The notes below the pieces were generated by a model. That model saw only the letters and a program-made list of their open reading frames with translations, did not search any database and had not been told where the DNA came from. Positions 1 through 8,997 of a stretch of 64,000 bases of DNA are shown here, piece after piece. Source of the DNA: Spirosomataceae bacterium TFI 002 (GTDB lineage: Bacteria; Bacteroidota; Bacteroidia; Cytophagales; Spirosomataceae); the NCBI GenBank assembly GCA_900230115.1, contig LT907983.1:4696774-4760773 (forward strand), read 5' to 3'. Numbering within the stretch: the stretch's first letter is position 1; the number at the start of each line of letters is the position of its first letter. Position numbers and translations under genes: made by a program.

Positions 1-609
1 GTGGCAGAGTTAGCTGGAAAAGACACAGTTGCGATGCGATTAGAGCTTTTTGAAAGTGCTAAAACCAATCCCGTCGGCAACATTACTTACGATATAGACC
101 GTTTTACCGAAACGATTAAAGTAGCTGCCGAGAAAGCAAGATGGAATGATAAAAAGCGTAAAACCTCGCTTGGTTTTAGTTCTTATTATTCTCACAATAG
201 CTATGTAACACAAATCGCCGAAATGGAAAAAGTAAACGGAAAGCCTGAGCTTAAGAAGGTTTATGCCGTTACAGACTGCGGAATTGTGATCAATCAAAGT
301 GGTTCGCAAAACCAGATTTACGGAGCAATAGTGGATGGAATTGGCCATGCAATGTTTGGTAAGTTGAGTTTTACCAAAGGTGAGCCAGATCAAAAGAACT
401 TTGATACTTATCGACTTATCAGATACAACGAAGTACCGGAAGTGGAGGCATATTTCATAGATAATGGTATGTCGCCAACAGGACTTGGTGAGCCAGCTTT
501 ACCGCCAGTAGGTGGTGCTGTTGCAAATGCAATTGCCAAGGCTACAGGTAAGCGACTTTACAGCCAACCTTTTGGCTTAGCAGATGAGAAAGTAGCAGAA
601 TATTTGTAA
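1..609 (+). CDS. Molybdopterin-binding subunit of a xanthine dehydrogenase/isoquinoline oxidoreductase-family enzyme, C-terminal part
   Basis: Only the last 202 residues are in the window, so the GTG at base 1 is simply the window edge and not a start. The C-terminal segment GLGEPALPP followed by VANAIAKATGKRL is characteristic of the large molybdenum-cofactor subunit of the isoquinoline 1-oxidoreductase/aldehyde dehydrogenase branch; the Glu of GLGEP matches the active-site glutamate of the xanthine oxidase family. A segment with DCGIVINQ and IYGAIVDGIGHAMFG is also typical. Such enzymes hydroxylate aldehydes or N-heterocycles, usually with a 2Fe-2S partner that would lie upstream of the window. 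The substrate cannot be read from this fragment. Confidence 0.85.
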   Translation: MAELAGKDTVAMRLELFESAKTNPVGNITYDIDRFTETIKVAAEKARWNDKKRKTSLGFSSYYSHNSYVTQIAEMEKVNGKPELKKVYAVTDCGIVINQSGSQNQIYGAIVDGIGHAMFGKLSFTKGEPDQKNFDTYRLIRYNEVPEVEAYFIDNGMSPTGLGEPALPPVGGAVANAIAKATGKRLYSQPFGLADEKVAEYL

Positions 610-630
610 TCGGATATTTTAAGAAGATTG

Positions 631-659
631 GCCGCTCTGCTTTTGTAGAGCGGCTTTTT
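631..659 (+). terminator. Rho-independent terminator
   Basis: GCCGCTCT (631-638) pairs perfectly with AGAGCGGC (647-654) around an 8-base loop and is followed by TTTTT. It ends the molybdenum hydroxylase transcript; the next gene is on the opposite strand. Confidence 0.85.
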
Positions 660-691
660 ATGTCCAATTCTTATTTTTGAAAAAATGGGCA

Positions 692-1642
692 TTAGTCTTG
701 CTGAATGAATTCCATTTCATAAGCTGTTCCAGCTACAGCCATTATTGCATTGTAGATGTATTTACATACCTTTTCTTGGCCTGGGAAATTGATTAATTCA
801 ATGGTGTCTTCTGGGGTGTGATATTGTGGATGACCTCCTGTATGAAGACCAAGAACTGAAATTCCTTTTTTATAAAATGAAACATGATCCGACCCACCTA
901 CAGAGCCGGCATGAACTACTGGTGATAAGCCCAGGGGTGGCCCCAACTCCTTCATGAGAGACTCACCATTTGGAAATGTTCCAGCTCCACCCATGTAGAC
1001 TTGGTTTTGATCATTCAGTCGACCAACCATATCCATGTTAATCATTAGTTTAATTTGAGAAATAGGTACCAAAGGGTTTTCAGCAAAATACTTACTTCCT
1101 TTTAAACCCTGTTCTTCTCCACCAAATGCAATTAGCAATATACTTCGCTTCAATTCAGATTTATTATCATTAAGTTTTTCTGCAATTTCGAGAAGTGCGG
1201 AAGTTCCACTTGCGTTGTCGTCTGCTCCATGGTGAATCGCAATTTTTTCAGACTTGGTAGAAGGCCCACCACCCATTCCTAAATGGTCATAGTGAGCACC
1301 AAGCACAATGTATTCATTTTTTAGAATTGGATCATTTCCTTCTATAAATCCAACTACGTTCCATGTTTTTACTTTAGGTTTTGGGCTTTGGTTTTCTTTA
1401 CTGCGAAGCTGAACTTCGAACTCTTGCAAATAGCTTTTTTGAAAAGCAGGAATGCCAGTATTTTTAAAATCCTTCTGAATGTACTTTACCACCCGTTTGT
1501 TTGACTTTTCTCCGGGATATCGACCACCATTTTTATCAGAAGTCAAAAATTCGATGTGTGCCCTCAATTCACTTTGCGTTATGGCCGATTGTGCAAAAAG
1601 TGTTTTAGAAGAAAGGATAATTAGAATGAGCAAATACTTCAT
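692..1642 (-). CDS. Exported M28-family zinc aminopeptidase
   Basis: A 316-residue protein with an N-terminal signal peptide (hydrophobic residues about 3-17, ending FAQ). The M28 co-catalytic zinc site is complete: GAHYDH (H117), GADDNASG (D141 bridging), GGEEQG (E176 as general base, E177 as ligand), NMDMVG (D204) and YHTPEDT (H275). Members of this family remove N-terminal residues from peptides outside the cytoplasmic membrane. It is monocistronic and convergent with the gene to its left. Family assignment is secure; peptide specificity is unknown. Confidence 0.92.
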   Translation of the reverse strand: MKYLLILIILSSKTLFAQSAITQSELRAHIEFLTSDKNGGRYPGEKSNKRVVKYIQKDFKNTGIPAFQKSYLQEFEVQLRSKENQSPKPKVKTWNVVGFIEGNDPILKNEYIVLGAHYDHLGMGGGPSTKSEKIAIHHGADDNASGTSALLEIAEKLNDNKSELKRSILLIAFGGEEQGLKGSKYFAENPLVPISQIKLMINMDMVGRLNDQNQVYMGGAGTFPNGESLMKELGPPLGLSPVVHAGSVGGSDHVSFYKKGISVLGLHTGGHPQYHTPEDTIELINFPGQEKVCKYIYNAIMAVAGTAYEMEFIQQD

Positions 1643-1860
1643 ATAAGGAAATAGCTTTTGGTTTAGTAAGGCTAAAGTTATTGCACTTTATTGATGTTCG
1701 AAAAAAATAGTAGAATTAGGCTTGAAATTGCCTAGGAAATGAGAAGGATATATCAACCTTGACGTTCTAACGAGTTATTCTTAAGCTTTCGTTTTTTTTT
1801 CAGTGCCACCGCAAGTTTTTTTTATGGATACCATCTTAAGGATATAAACTAATTAAAAAA

Positions 1861-2619
1861 ATGGATACTAAAACGATCAAAATGAATACACTAATTGGAT
1901 TCCTGATCCTGGCAATAATGAGTGCTTGCAACAACACAGATGTAGAAGCCATGGAAGAAGAGGAAGGTACTGCAACATTGAGCTCAGCTTTCGCGGAGTT
2001 TGATGAGGATAACACCGATATTTACTTAGATGGGTCTACTGTGGTGATAGAAACCAACGGTCTGCCAAATCATACTACTCCGTATTGGGGATCAGGCAAT
2101 TCAAAATATGTCGCACCAGAAAGTGGCTTTGTGGCAACTCCCAGTTTAATTTCGGGATATGATGCCTCTGCTACTTTGAGAGTTTCGGCTAATCCTCAAA
2201 AAGCAAGTAACGCTACATCAACTAGCCTGGGAGCTATAGGTATTGCCGTAAGTGGAGCTGCAATTTTTAATGACTCTGAAGGAAATGGTTCGCTAAGTAG
2301 TGCAGCTGTAAGTTTAGATTACACTGGAGCACATATCGGGCCTTCTGAGTATCATTACCATACTGAACCTTACGCCTGGACAAACAATGACGACAAACTA
2401 GTCGGTATCATGGCAGATGGATTCTTTATCTATGGTCGTAAATGTAATTCTACAGGTACGAACCCAACTGATTTAGATGCCTCATATGGCCACACAACAA
2501 AAACTCAACACTCAGATGAAGCTGTTTACCATTATCACATTAGCAATGACGTTTATCTCAACAAGTATTACATCATATTTGCAGGCAAATACCAAGGAAC
2601 TCCTAGTTCAATCAGGTAA
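1861..2619 (+). CDS. YHYH-domain lipoprotein
   Basis: The N-terminus (residues 8-23) ends in MSAC, a lipobox, so this is likely a lipoprotein; an alternative start at residue 8 (MNTLIGF) would give a shorter signal peptide. The C-terminal half contains the paired signatures EYHYHTEPYAW and VYHYHISNDVYLNKYY of the YHYH domain, whose function is not established. The middle is Ser/Thr/Ala-rich, like other surface lipoproteins. It heads a group with a MORN-repeat protein and an SCO protein that overlap end to end, suggesting coupled expression. The domain's histidines could bind a metal, which would fit the copper-related SCO neighbour, but that is inference. Confidence 0.85.
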   Translation: MDTKTIKMNTLIGFLILAIMSACNNTDVEAMEEEEGTATLSSAFAEFDEDNTDIYLDGSTVVIETNGLPNHTTPYWGSGNSKYVAPESGFVATPSLISGYDASATLRVSANPQKASNATSTSLGAIGIAVSGAAIFNDSEGNGSLSSAAVSLDYTGAHIGPSEYHYHTEPYAWTNNDDKLVGIMADGFFIYGRKCNSTGTNPTDLDASYGHTTKTQHSDEAVYHYHISNDVYLNKYYIIFAGKYQGTPSSIR

Positions 2620-3187
2620 AGCACTTTTAATATCATTGGTGATTGTAGGATCGGTAGGCTGGAAGCCTTCCGATTCATCAATTAAAATTCCCAACCGTGA
2701 AGTCGCTAAGGAGAAATTGGTACTTATTCCTACAGAAGGAAAATGGTTTTTAGATAGAAAAGCATATAGTGGGTTTGCGATCAGCTATTTTCCAAACGGG
2801 AAAAAGAAGGAGCAAACTGGGTTTATTAATGGGAAAAGGCAAGGACTTTCCCAAGAATGGTACGAAAACGGGCTTTTGAAAAAAGACATTACTTACTTAG
2901 CAAATAGGAAAGATGGTCGCTCTCAAAGCTTTAATGAAAAGGGTGTTCTAGTTTCAGAATCAAACTTTATCAATGGTGTGGTTCACGGAGTTCAACGCAA
3001 ATGGTATCCAAGTGGTAAGGTTTTCAAAGAAATGAATATCAACATGGGTAAAGAAGATGGAATGCAAAAAGTATGGTGGGAAAATGGGAAGTTATATGTC
3101 AACTATGAAGCAAAAAATGGAAGAATCTTTGGACTTAAAAGATCAGCTCTCTGTTATGAATTGGAAAACGAAGTTGTTCAAAAGTAA
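2519..3187 (+). CDS. MORN-2/YwqK-type repeat protein
   Basis: Residues from about 95 on consist of four to five tandem repeats of about 23 residues with the pattern G-x-x-x-x-W/Y-Y/F-x-N/S-G-K (GFAISYFPNGKKK, GLSQEWYENGLLK, GVQRKWYPSGKVF, GMQKVWWENGKLY). These are the short MORN repeats of the YwqK family, often auto-annotated as antitoxins without evidence here. A hydrophobic segment (KALLISLVIVGSVGW) precedes the repeats. The start is uncertain: ATG 2519 overlaps the YHYH gene by 101 bases, and a TTG at 2636 just after the YHYH stop would give a short signal-peptide-like N-terminus instead. The repeat region is certain; the start is not. Confidence 0.75.
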   Translation, partial: KLFTIITLAMTFISTSITSYLQANTKELLVQSGKALLISLVIVGSVGWKPSDSSIKIPNREVAKEKLVLIPTEGKWFLDRKAYSGFAISYFPNGKKKEQTGFINGKRQGLSQEWYENGLLKKDITYLANRKDGRSQSFNEKGVLVSESNFINGVVHGVQRKWYPSGKVFKEMNINMGKEDGMQKVWWENGKLYVNYEAKNGRIFGLKRSALCYELENEVVQK

Positions 3188-3860
3188 GCTTTCTGTTTTT
3201 TTCGTCGCACTTGTAGTCATAGCGAGCTCTTGTACTACACAGTCTGATTATCAGAATGATAGTAGGGTAGAGGTGTTGCCATTTTTTGATGAAGCTTCAT
3301 TTACCCCACAATGGATAGATGTTACAGACCAAAAGCTAAATTCGTTTCACTCAATTCCAGACTTTCACCTTGTCAACCAAGATGGTGATTCGGTTAGTCA
3401 AAAGGACTTGACGGGCAAAATTTATGTTGCTAACTTCTTCTTCACTACTTGCCCTGGGATTTGCCCACAAATGACTGCCAATTTGGATATTTTGCAAGAG
3501 GAGTATCTAAATGACAATGAAATCATGCTCATTTCACATTCAGTTACGCCGAATAGGGATTCCGTGGAGGTTTTAAAGTCCTACGCCGATAAAAGAAATA
3601 TTGACAGCAAAAAATGGTTACTAGTAATAGGAGACCGTGAGCAAATTTATAATTTAGGTCGAAATGCCTATTTCGTGGAGGAAAATATGGGAATAGAAAA
3701 AACTGTAGATGATTTCCTTCACACCGAAAACTTCGTTTTAATAGACAAACACAAGCACATCAGAGGTATATACAATGGCTTACAAAAAACTTCCATCGAG
3801 CAATTGAAAGCCGATATAGCAACCTTGAAAAAGGAAAATAGATATTATAAAAATATTTAA
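3156..3860 (+). CDS. SCO1/SenC/PrrC-family copper chaperone lipoprotein
   Basis: Start chosen at ATG 3156 (MNWKTKLF), which gives a clean lipoprotein signal ending IASSC (C26) and overlaps the previous gene by 32 bases. The thioredoxin-like fold carries TTCPGICPQM, so the copper-binding pair is C99-x3-C103, and the conserved histidine is H189 in DFLHTENF. SCO proteins deliver copper to the CuA site of cytochrome oxidase or maintain thiols in the periplasm. No oxidase gene is adjacent; the YHYH/MORN context recurs as a unit here and suggests a copper or redox role at the envelope. Confidence 0.92.
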   Translation: MNWKTKLFKSKLSVFFVALVVIASSCTTQSDYQNDSRVEVLPFFDEASFTPQWIDVTDQKLNSFHSIPDFHLVNQDGDSVSQKDLTGKIYVANFFFTTCPGICPQMTANLDILQEEYLNDNEIMLISHSVTPNRDSVEVLKSYADKRNIDSKKWLLVIGDREQIYNLGRNAYFVEENMGIEKTVDDFLHTENFVLIDKHKHIRGIYNGLQKTSIEQLKADIATLKKENRYYKNI

Positions 3861-3999
3861 AAGGTGTTTTAGCTAGTATGATTTTTCTAGAGAGGAATAT
3901 GAATATTTTAGGCATATCGAGCGTATCTGCAAAAAAAGTTTATTGATGTTTTAGTTTTTTTTCAAAACTTATTTCATTTGACTCGTAATCTTTTACGAT

Positions 4000-4353
4000 T
4001 TGAAAATTTCAAGAAAGCTTTATTATCTATTGTCATTTGCATTGGCGTTTACCCTTTTCAAAGGGGTAGAGCACTTTGTGGAAACTGACAATGTTACTTG
4101 TCAAGTATCTAAATCAGACAGCTCCAAAAATCACCACTTTAGTTTAAGTTTAAACGAAGGAGAGGTTGATGAATCAGAGGAAGAAGATTCAGATCATTTT
4201 GACATTTTATTTCAACTTACTCTGGATTTTCAGAGTTTAAGTTTCGAGCCGTTCTTTACAGCTATTGGCTCTTTGAAATCATCCAATCACTTCTTGTTTG
4301 GAGAGATTTGTAAATCACCCCTTTATTTAGTTTTTGAGAATTTCAGGCTATGA
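4000..4353 (+). CDS. Small exported acidic protein of unknown function
   Basis: 117 residues beginning at a TTG codon. The first 20 residues form a signal peptide or membrane anchor (LYYLLSFALAFTLF). The middle is acidic (VDESEEEDSDHFD) with a histidine pair, and the tail ends PLYLVFENFRL. No known domain is recognised. It lies just before the RND efflux operon, and its length and layout (signal, acid patch, short hydrophobic tail ending RL) resemble the 118-residue product at 10738-11094, which precedes another transport operon. It may be a periplasmic metal- or signal-binding accessory, but this is speculation. Confidence 0.55.
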   Translation: MKISRKLYYLLSFALAFTLFKGVEHFVETDNVTCQVSKSDSSKNHHFSLSLNEGEVDESEEEDSDHFDILFQLTLDFQSLSFEPFFTAIGSLKSSNHFLFGEICKSPLYLVFENFRL

Positions 4354-4615
4354 AAATCTCCTTGAGTTAGTTCTAATTAACTCAAATTCAATTCATTGTA
4401 AAGTATTTTCATTTATACACTAGCACCTTATTAAGGTTTGGGCTTCTGTGTTTTTATATGAATTTTAGTCTCTCACGATCCTGATCGTTTTGGGTTTATA
4501 ATGAATTGAATTCTCCTTCCGCATTGTCATAATTACACATCTGATGGAAAGCTATTTAATCAGGCTGACCAGTCCTTAGATGCATTTAAATATTCACTTT
4601 ACTTAAAATAAAAAC

Positions 4616-5707
4616 ATGAAAAGTATAACCATTTTTTTTATCGGCCTAGCTTTGGTTTTTGGCCATACAAGCTGTACTGATTCGGAAGCAACTGAAGAAA
4701 TTGAATTAGAAACAAAGTTCATAGCTACGAGTCCACAGCAATTAGACACCTTGATAACAAAGGAGTACGTTTCTCAAATTCGCTCTGTCAATCACATTGA
4801 ATTGAGAGCATTGGAAAAAGGCTATTTGACCAAAATATTTGTAGACGAGGGGCAATTTGTCAAACAGGGGCAACTAATGTTCCAGATTAATCCAATGGTT
4901 TACCAAGCAGAAAGAGATAAGGCAAAAGCAGAAATGGATTTTGCTAATATTGAATACCTAAACACTAAAACTTTGGCAGATAGTAATATCGTCTCCAAAA
5001 ACGAATTGGCCCTTGCGAAGGCTAAACTTGATAAAGCCAAAGCCGAACTATCGCTAGCTGAAGTTCATCTTAAATTCACAGAAATTCGAGCACCTTTTAG
5101 TGGTTATATGGATCACTTTGAGGTACGACTTGGTAGCATGGTCGACGAAGGTGACCTACTTACAACACTTTCCGATAACAGTAATATGTGGGTTTATTTT
5201 AATGTACCTGAAGCCGAATACCTCGATTATCAATCGGGAAAAGAAAAAGGGGGTATGCAAAACGTAAACCTGATTATGGCCAACAATAAAAAATACGATT
5301 ATACAGGAATTGTAAAAACAATTGAAGCGGATTTCAGCAATGAAACTGGAAATATTGCATACAGGGCTACTTTTCCCAATCCTAAAGGGCTATTAAGACA
5401 TGGTGAAACTGGTAATATCATAGTTACCAAACCATTAAAAAATGCTTTGCTCATTCCCCAAAAAGCAACGTTCGAAGTTTTGGACAAGAATTATGTATTC
5501 GTAATTGATAAGGACAAAACTGTTCGTTCGCGACATATCACAATTGCTGAAGAAATGCCGCATTTATACGCTATTTCGTCGGGTTTAGAATTAGGAGATA
5601 AGATCTTATTAGAAGGCTTAAGAAAGGTAAAGGAAAAACAAAAAATAGATTTTGAGTATGTAAAACCAGAATTGGCTATGAAGAACCTTGGCCTTTACGC
5701 TGAATAA
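4616..5707 (+). CDS. RND efflux periplasmic adaptor (membrane fusion) lipoprotein
   Basis: 363 residues. A signal peptide ends HTSC, so it is probably a lipoprotein. Then come the barrel-sandwich/lipoyl half (VSQIRSVNHIELRALEKGYL, GQFVKQGQLMFQINP), an alpha-helical hairpin rich in Lys/Ala/Glu (about residues 90-150), the second lipoyl half (IRAPFSGYMDHFEVRLGSMV) and beta-barrel domains. It bridges the inner-membrane pump (5722) to the outer-membrane channel (8987). The gene is 14 bases upstream of the pump, so the three form one operon. The drug or metabolite exported cannot be told from sequence; no metal-binding His/Met clusters are apparent, which favours an organic substrate. Confidence 0.93.
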   Translation: MKSITIFFIGLALVFGHTSCTDSEATEEIELETKFIATSPQQLDTLITKEYVSQIRSVNHIELRALEKGYLTKIFVDEGQFVKQGQLMFQINPMVYQAERDKAKAEMDFANIEYLNTKTLADSNIVSKNELALAKAKLDKAKAELSLAEVHLKFTEIRAPFSGYMDHFEVRLGSMVDEGDLLTTLSDNSNMWVYFNVPEAEYLDYQSGKEKGGMQNVNLIMANNKKYDYTGIVKTIEADFSNETGNIAYRATFPNPKGLLRHGETGNIIVTKPLKNALLIPQKATFEVLDKNYVFVIDKDKTVRSRHITIAEEMPHLYAISSGLELGDKILLEGLRKVKEKQKIDFEYVKPELAMKNLGLYAE

Positions 5708-5721
5708 AAGACTAGAAAATC

Positions 5722-8700
5722 ATGCTAAAAAATATAATACACAGGCCAGTGTTGGCCATTGTGATCTCGATTCTGATTGTCTTTACAGGAACCTTGGCAA
5801 TCAAACAATTACCCACATCTCAATTTCCAGAAATAGCTCCTACTACGGTTAGTATATTTATTGCTTTTCCAGGGTCTAGTGCCGATGTGTTGGTTAAATC
5901 TACGCTCATTACGTTAGAAAATGCAATCAATGGTGTTCAAGGAATGCGTTACTTAGCATCAGATGCAACAAGTGCAGGAGAGGCAACACTTAGCGTAATT
6001 TTTGAACCGGGAACAGATCCAAATCAAGCTGTAATTAGAGTCAAGACAAGAGTGGATCAGGTTATGCCACTACTCCCTGAATTGGTTCAGCGTGAAGGTG
6101 TTATAATTACACCCATCCAGCCTAGTATGTTGATGTATGTAAACTTGTATAGCACAGACGAGCATCTAGACGAAAAGTTTCTTTACAACTATGCTGATGT
6201 GCAATTAATCCCTGAGATCAACAGGATCAATGGTGTTGCCAGGTCGCAAATTTTGGGAAGTAGAAGATTTGCAATGAGAGTGTGGGTAAACCCAGATCGC
6301 ATGAGAGCATACAATATTTCAATTGAAGAAGTAATGGAGGCATTAGGTGATCAAAGCATCATAGGTAGACCTGGGAGAATAGGACAGAGTTCGGGTATAG
6401 CAGCTCAGTCCCTTGAATATGTGTTAACCTACAAAGGAAGATATAACGAACCTGAGGAATATGAAAATATAATCGTTAGGGCAAATGCTGAGGGTGAATT
6501 GTTAAAACTTAAAGACATTGCCAAAGTAGAAATTGGTAGTGAGTTTTTTGATATTTACTCCAACCTTGATGGTCACCCTTCTGCAGCTATTGTACTAAAG
6601 CAAAATGTAGGTAGTAATGCCACTGAAGTAATTCAAGAAGTAAAGGATAAGTTAGATGAACTAAAAACCAACTTTCCTCCAGGAGTTGATTATAAGATCA
6701 GTTACGATGTTTCTAAATTCTTAGATGCATCAGTTGAGCAAGTAATTCATACCCTTCGAGATGCGTTTTTCTTAGTAGCCTTGGTAGTTTTCATATTTTT
6801 AGGGGATTGGAGATCAACCTTGATTCCAATTATTGCCGTTCCAGTTTCCTTGATTGGAGCATTTTTCGTCATGCAGCTTTTTGGGCTCTCCATTAACCTT
6901 ATTACACTATTTGCACTTGTGCTTGCAATCGGGATTGTCGTCGACGATGCAATCGTAGTAGTGGAAGCAGTTCATGCTAAAATGGAAGAAAAGCATTTGT
7001 CTCCATATAATGCCGTTAAAGAGGTAATGGGCGAAATTAGTGGTGCTATCATAGCGATTACACTTGTAATGGTTTCGGTTTTTGTACCTATTGCTTTTAT
7101 GACCGGCCCGGTAGGAACATTTTACCGTCAGTTTTCTATCACTATGGCTAGTTCTATAGTACTGTCAGCGGTGGTGGCATTGACACTTACACCTGTTTTG
7201 TGCGGTATGATTTTGAAAAATAATCATGGAAAGCCAAAGAGTAAGTCTCCTATTAACTGGTTAATTGACCGCTTTAATGGAGGTTTTGATAAAGTAACTA
7301 ACAAATATGTAAAACTCTTAAATGTTATAGTAAACCGAAGGCTTGTTACGGTTGTAGTTTTGGTAGTTTTCTGTTTAGGAATTGCATATGAAAATGAAAT
7401 AATGCCTGCTGGTTTTATTCCTGGAGAAGACCAAGGTACCATCTATGCCATAATACAAACGCCTCCAGGTTCTACACTTGAGCGAACCAATAAAGTTTCA
7501 AGTGAACTTCAGAAAATTTGTGAAGAAATAGAAGGGGTGGAGTCAGTTTCATCTCTGGCAGGATATGAGATTATGACTGAAGGAAGAGGTTCCAATGCCG
7601 GAACTTGTTTGATAAACCTTAAGGACTGGTCGGATAGAGAAGAGTCTGTTCATGAGATTATCGAAGAGTTAGAAATTAAGTCAAAAAATCTAGGTGCAGT
7701 GGTTGAGTTTTTTGAACCTCCGGCAGTTCCAGGTTTTGGGTCTTCAGCTGGTTTTTCTCTTCGTTTGCTTGATAAAAACACAACAACAGATTATCAAGAA
7801 TTCGATAAAATCAACAAGGATTTCATGGAAGCCCTGGAGCAAAGAAAAGAGCTTTCAGGTTTATTTACCTTTTTTGCTGCCAACTATCCACAATATGAAC
7901 TGGAGATAGACAATCAAGCAGCAATGCAGAAAGGTGTAAGTATTGGTACTGCCATGGAAAACCTCAATATACTTATTGGTAGTACCTATGAACAGGGTTT
8001 TATCAAGTTTAATCGCTTTTTCAAAGTTTATGTACAATCTTCTCCTGAGTTTAGAAGGCTTCCCTCTGATGTATTAAACCTGTTTGTGAGAAATGATCAT
8101 GGCGAGATGGTACCTTACTCTTCATTCATGAGGCTTGTTAAAAAACAAGGACCCAATGAAATTGCGAGATACAACATGTACAACTCATCGGCTATTCGTG
8201 GCTTGCCTTCAAAAGGTTATACTACTGCGGATGCAGTAACTGCTATAAAGGAAGTTGCAGCAACCACCCTACCCAAAGGTTACGACATTGCTTGGGAAGG
8301 TTTGTCTTATGACGAAGCTCGACGCGGAAACGAATCAATTTACGTTTTTGCCGTAGTTCTCATTTTTGTGTATTTGGTTTTAGCAGCTCAATATGAAAGC
8401 TTCCTGCTTCCACTTGCTGTTGTTTTCTCCTTGCCGGTCGGTGTTTTTGGTTCTTTTCTAATGCTTAAAATGATGGGATTGGCCAATGATATCTATGCAC
8501 AAGTTGGCTTGATTATGCTCGTAGGTTTACTAGGTAAAAATGCAGTGTTAATTGTGGAATTTGCCGTACAAAAAAGGCAGCAAGGCTTCTCTGTTTTTGA
8601 TGCTGCGGTGGAAGGTGCAAAAGTACGTTTCAGGCCAATTTTAATGACTTCGTTTGCATTTGTAGCTGGACTTATACCTCTTGTTATGGCACATGGTGCG

Positions 8701-8997
8701 GGTGCAATTGGAAATAGAACAATTGGAGGCTCAGCCATGGGGGGAATGATCTTCGGTACATTTATAGGTGTCATTATCATTCCAGGTTTATACTTCATTT
8801 TTGGTACTATGGCCGATGGGCGTCATCTCATAAAAGACGAAGACGAAATCTCACTATCTGAAAGAATTGTGAAAGACAGCAATGAAAGAGGTTTAGTTTT
8901 AGAAAATATAAGAAAAGCCAATAAACGCCTTCAAAAGCTTTTGGGCTTGTCAAACGAAAAAAACAAGGATAATGAAGACAAGGATAATGAAGAATAA
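5722..8997 (+). CDS. RND-family multidrug efflux transporter (HAE1/AcrB type)
   Basis: 1091 residues, slightly longer than AcrB because of a charged C-terminal tail (about 40 residues rich in K, E, D, N). The first TM helix is followed by QLPTSQFPEIAPT, a hallmark of HAE1 pumps. The proton relay is present: D408-D409 in GIVVDDAIVVVE (AcrB D407/D408) and K939 in GLLGKNAVLIVEF (AcrB K940). Two large periplasmic loops carry the porter domains. It uses the proton gradient to expel hydrophobic compounds through the adaptor and the outer-membrane factor encoded on either side. The substrate is unknown. Confidence 0.95.
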   Translation: MLKNIIHRPVLAIVISILIVFTGTLAIKQLPTSQFPEIAPTTVSIFIAFPGSSADVLVKSTLITLENAINGVQGMRYLASDATSAGEATLSVIFEPGTDPNQAVIRVKTRVDQVMPLLPELVQREGVIITPIQPSMLMYVNLYSTDEHLDEKFLYNYADVQLIPEINRINGVARSQILGSRRFAMRVWVNPDRMRAYNISIEEVMEALGDQSIIGRPGRIGQSSGIAAQSLEYVLTYKGRYNEPEEYENIIVRANAEGELLKLKDIAKVEIGSEFFDIYSNLDGHPSAAIVLKQNVGSNATEVIQEVKDKLDELKTNFPPGVDYKISYDVSKFLDASVEQVIHTLRDAFFLVALVVFIFLGDWRSTLIPIIAVPVSLIGAFFVMQLFGLSINLITLFALVLAIGIVVDDAIVVVEAVHAKMEEKHLSPYNAVKEVMGEISGAIIAITLVMVSVFVPIAFMTGPVGTFYRQFSITMASSIVLSAVVALTLTPVLCGMILKNNHGKPKSKSPINWLIDRFNGGFDKVTNKYVKLLNVIVNRRLVTVVVLVVFCLGIAYENEIMPAGFIPGEDQGTIYAIIQTPPGSTLERTNKVSSELQKICEEIEGVESVSSLAGYEIMTEGRGSNAGTCLINLKDWSDREESVHEIIEELEIKSKNLGAVVEFFEPPAVPGFGSSAGFSLRLLDKNTTTDYQEFDKINKDFMEALEQRKELSGLFTFFAANYPQYELEIDNQAAMQKGVSIGTAMENLNILIGSTYEQGFIKFNRFFKVYVQSSPEFRRLPSDVLNLFVRNDHGEMVPYSSFMRLVKKQGPNEIARYNMYNSSAIRGLPSKGYTTADAVTAIKEVAATTLPKGYDIAWEGLSYDEARRGNESIYVFAVVLIFVYLVLAAQYESFLLPLAVVFSLPVGVFGSFLMLKMMGLANDIYAQVGLIMLVGLLGKNAVLIVEFAVQKRQQGFSVFDAAVEGAKVRFRPILMTSFAFVAGLIPLVMAHGAGAIGNRTIGGSAMGGMIFGTFIGVIIIPGLYFIFGTMADGRHLIKDEDEISLSERIVKDSNERGLVLENIRKANKRLQKLLGLSNEKNKDNEDKDNEE

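Noticed and set aside
2519-3187. Toxin-antitoxin role for the YwqK/MORN-like protein
   Set aside because: Commonly auto-annotated so, but there is no toxin partner here; only the repeat structure is supported.
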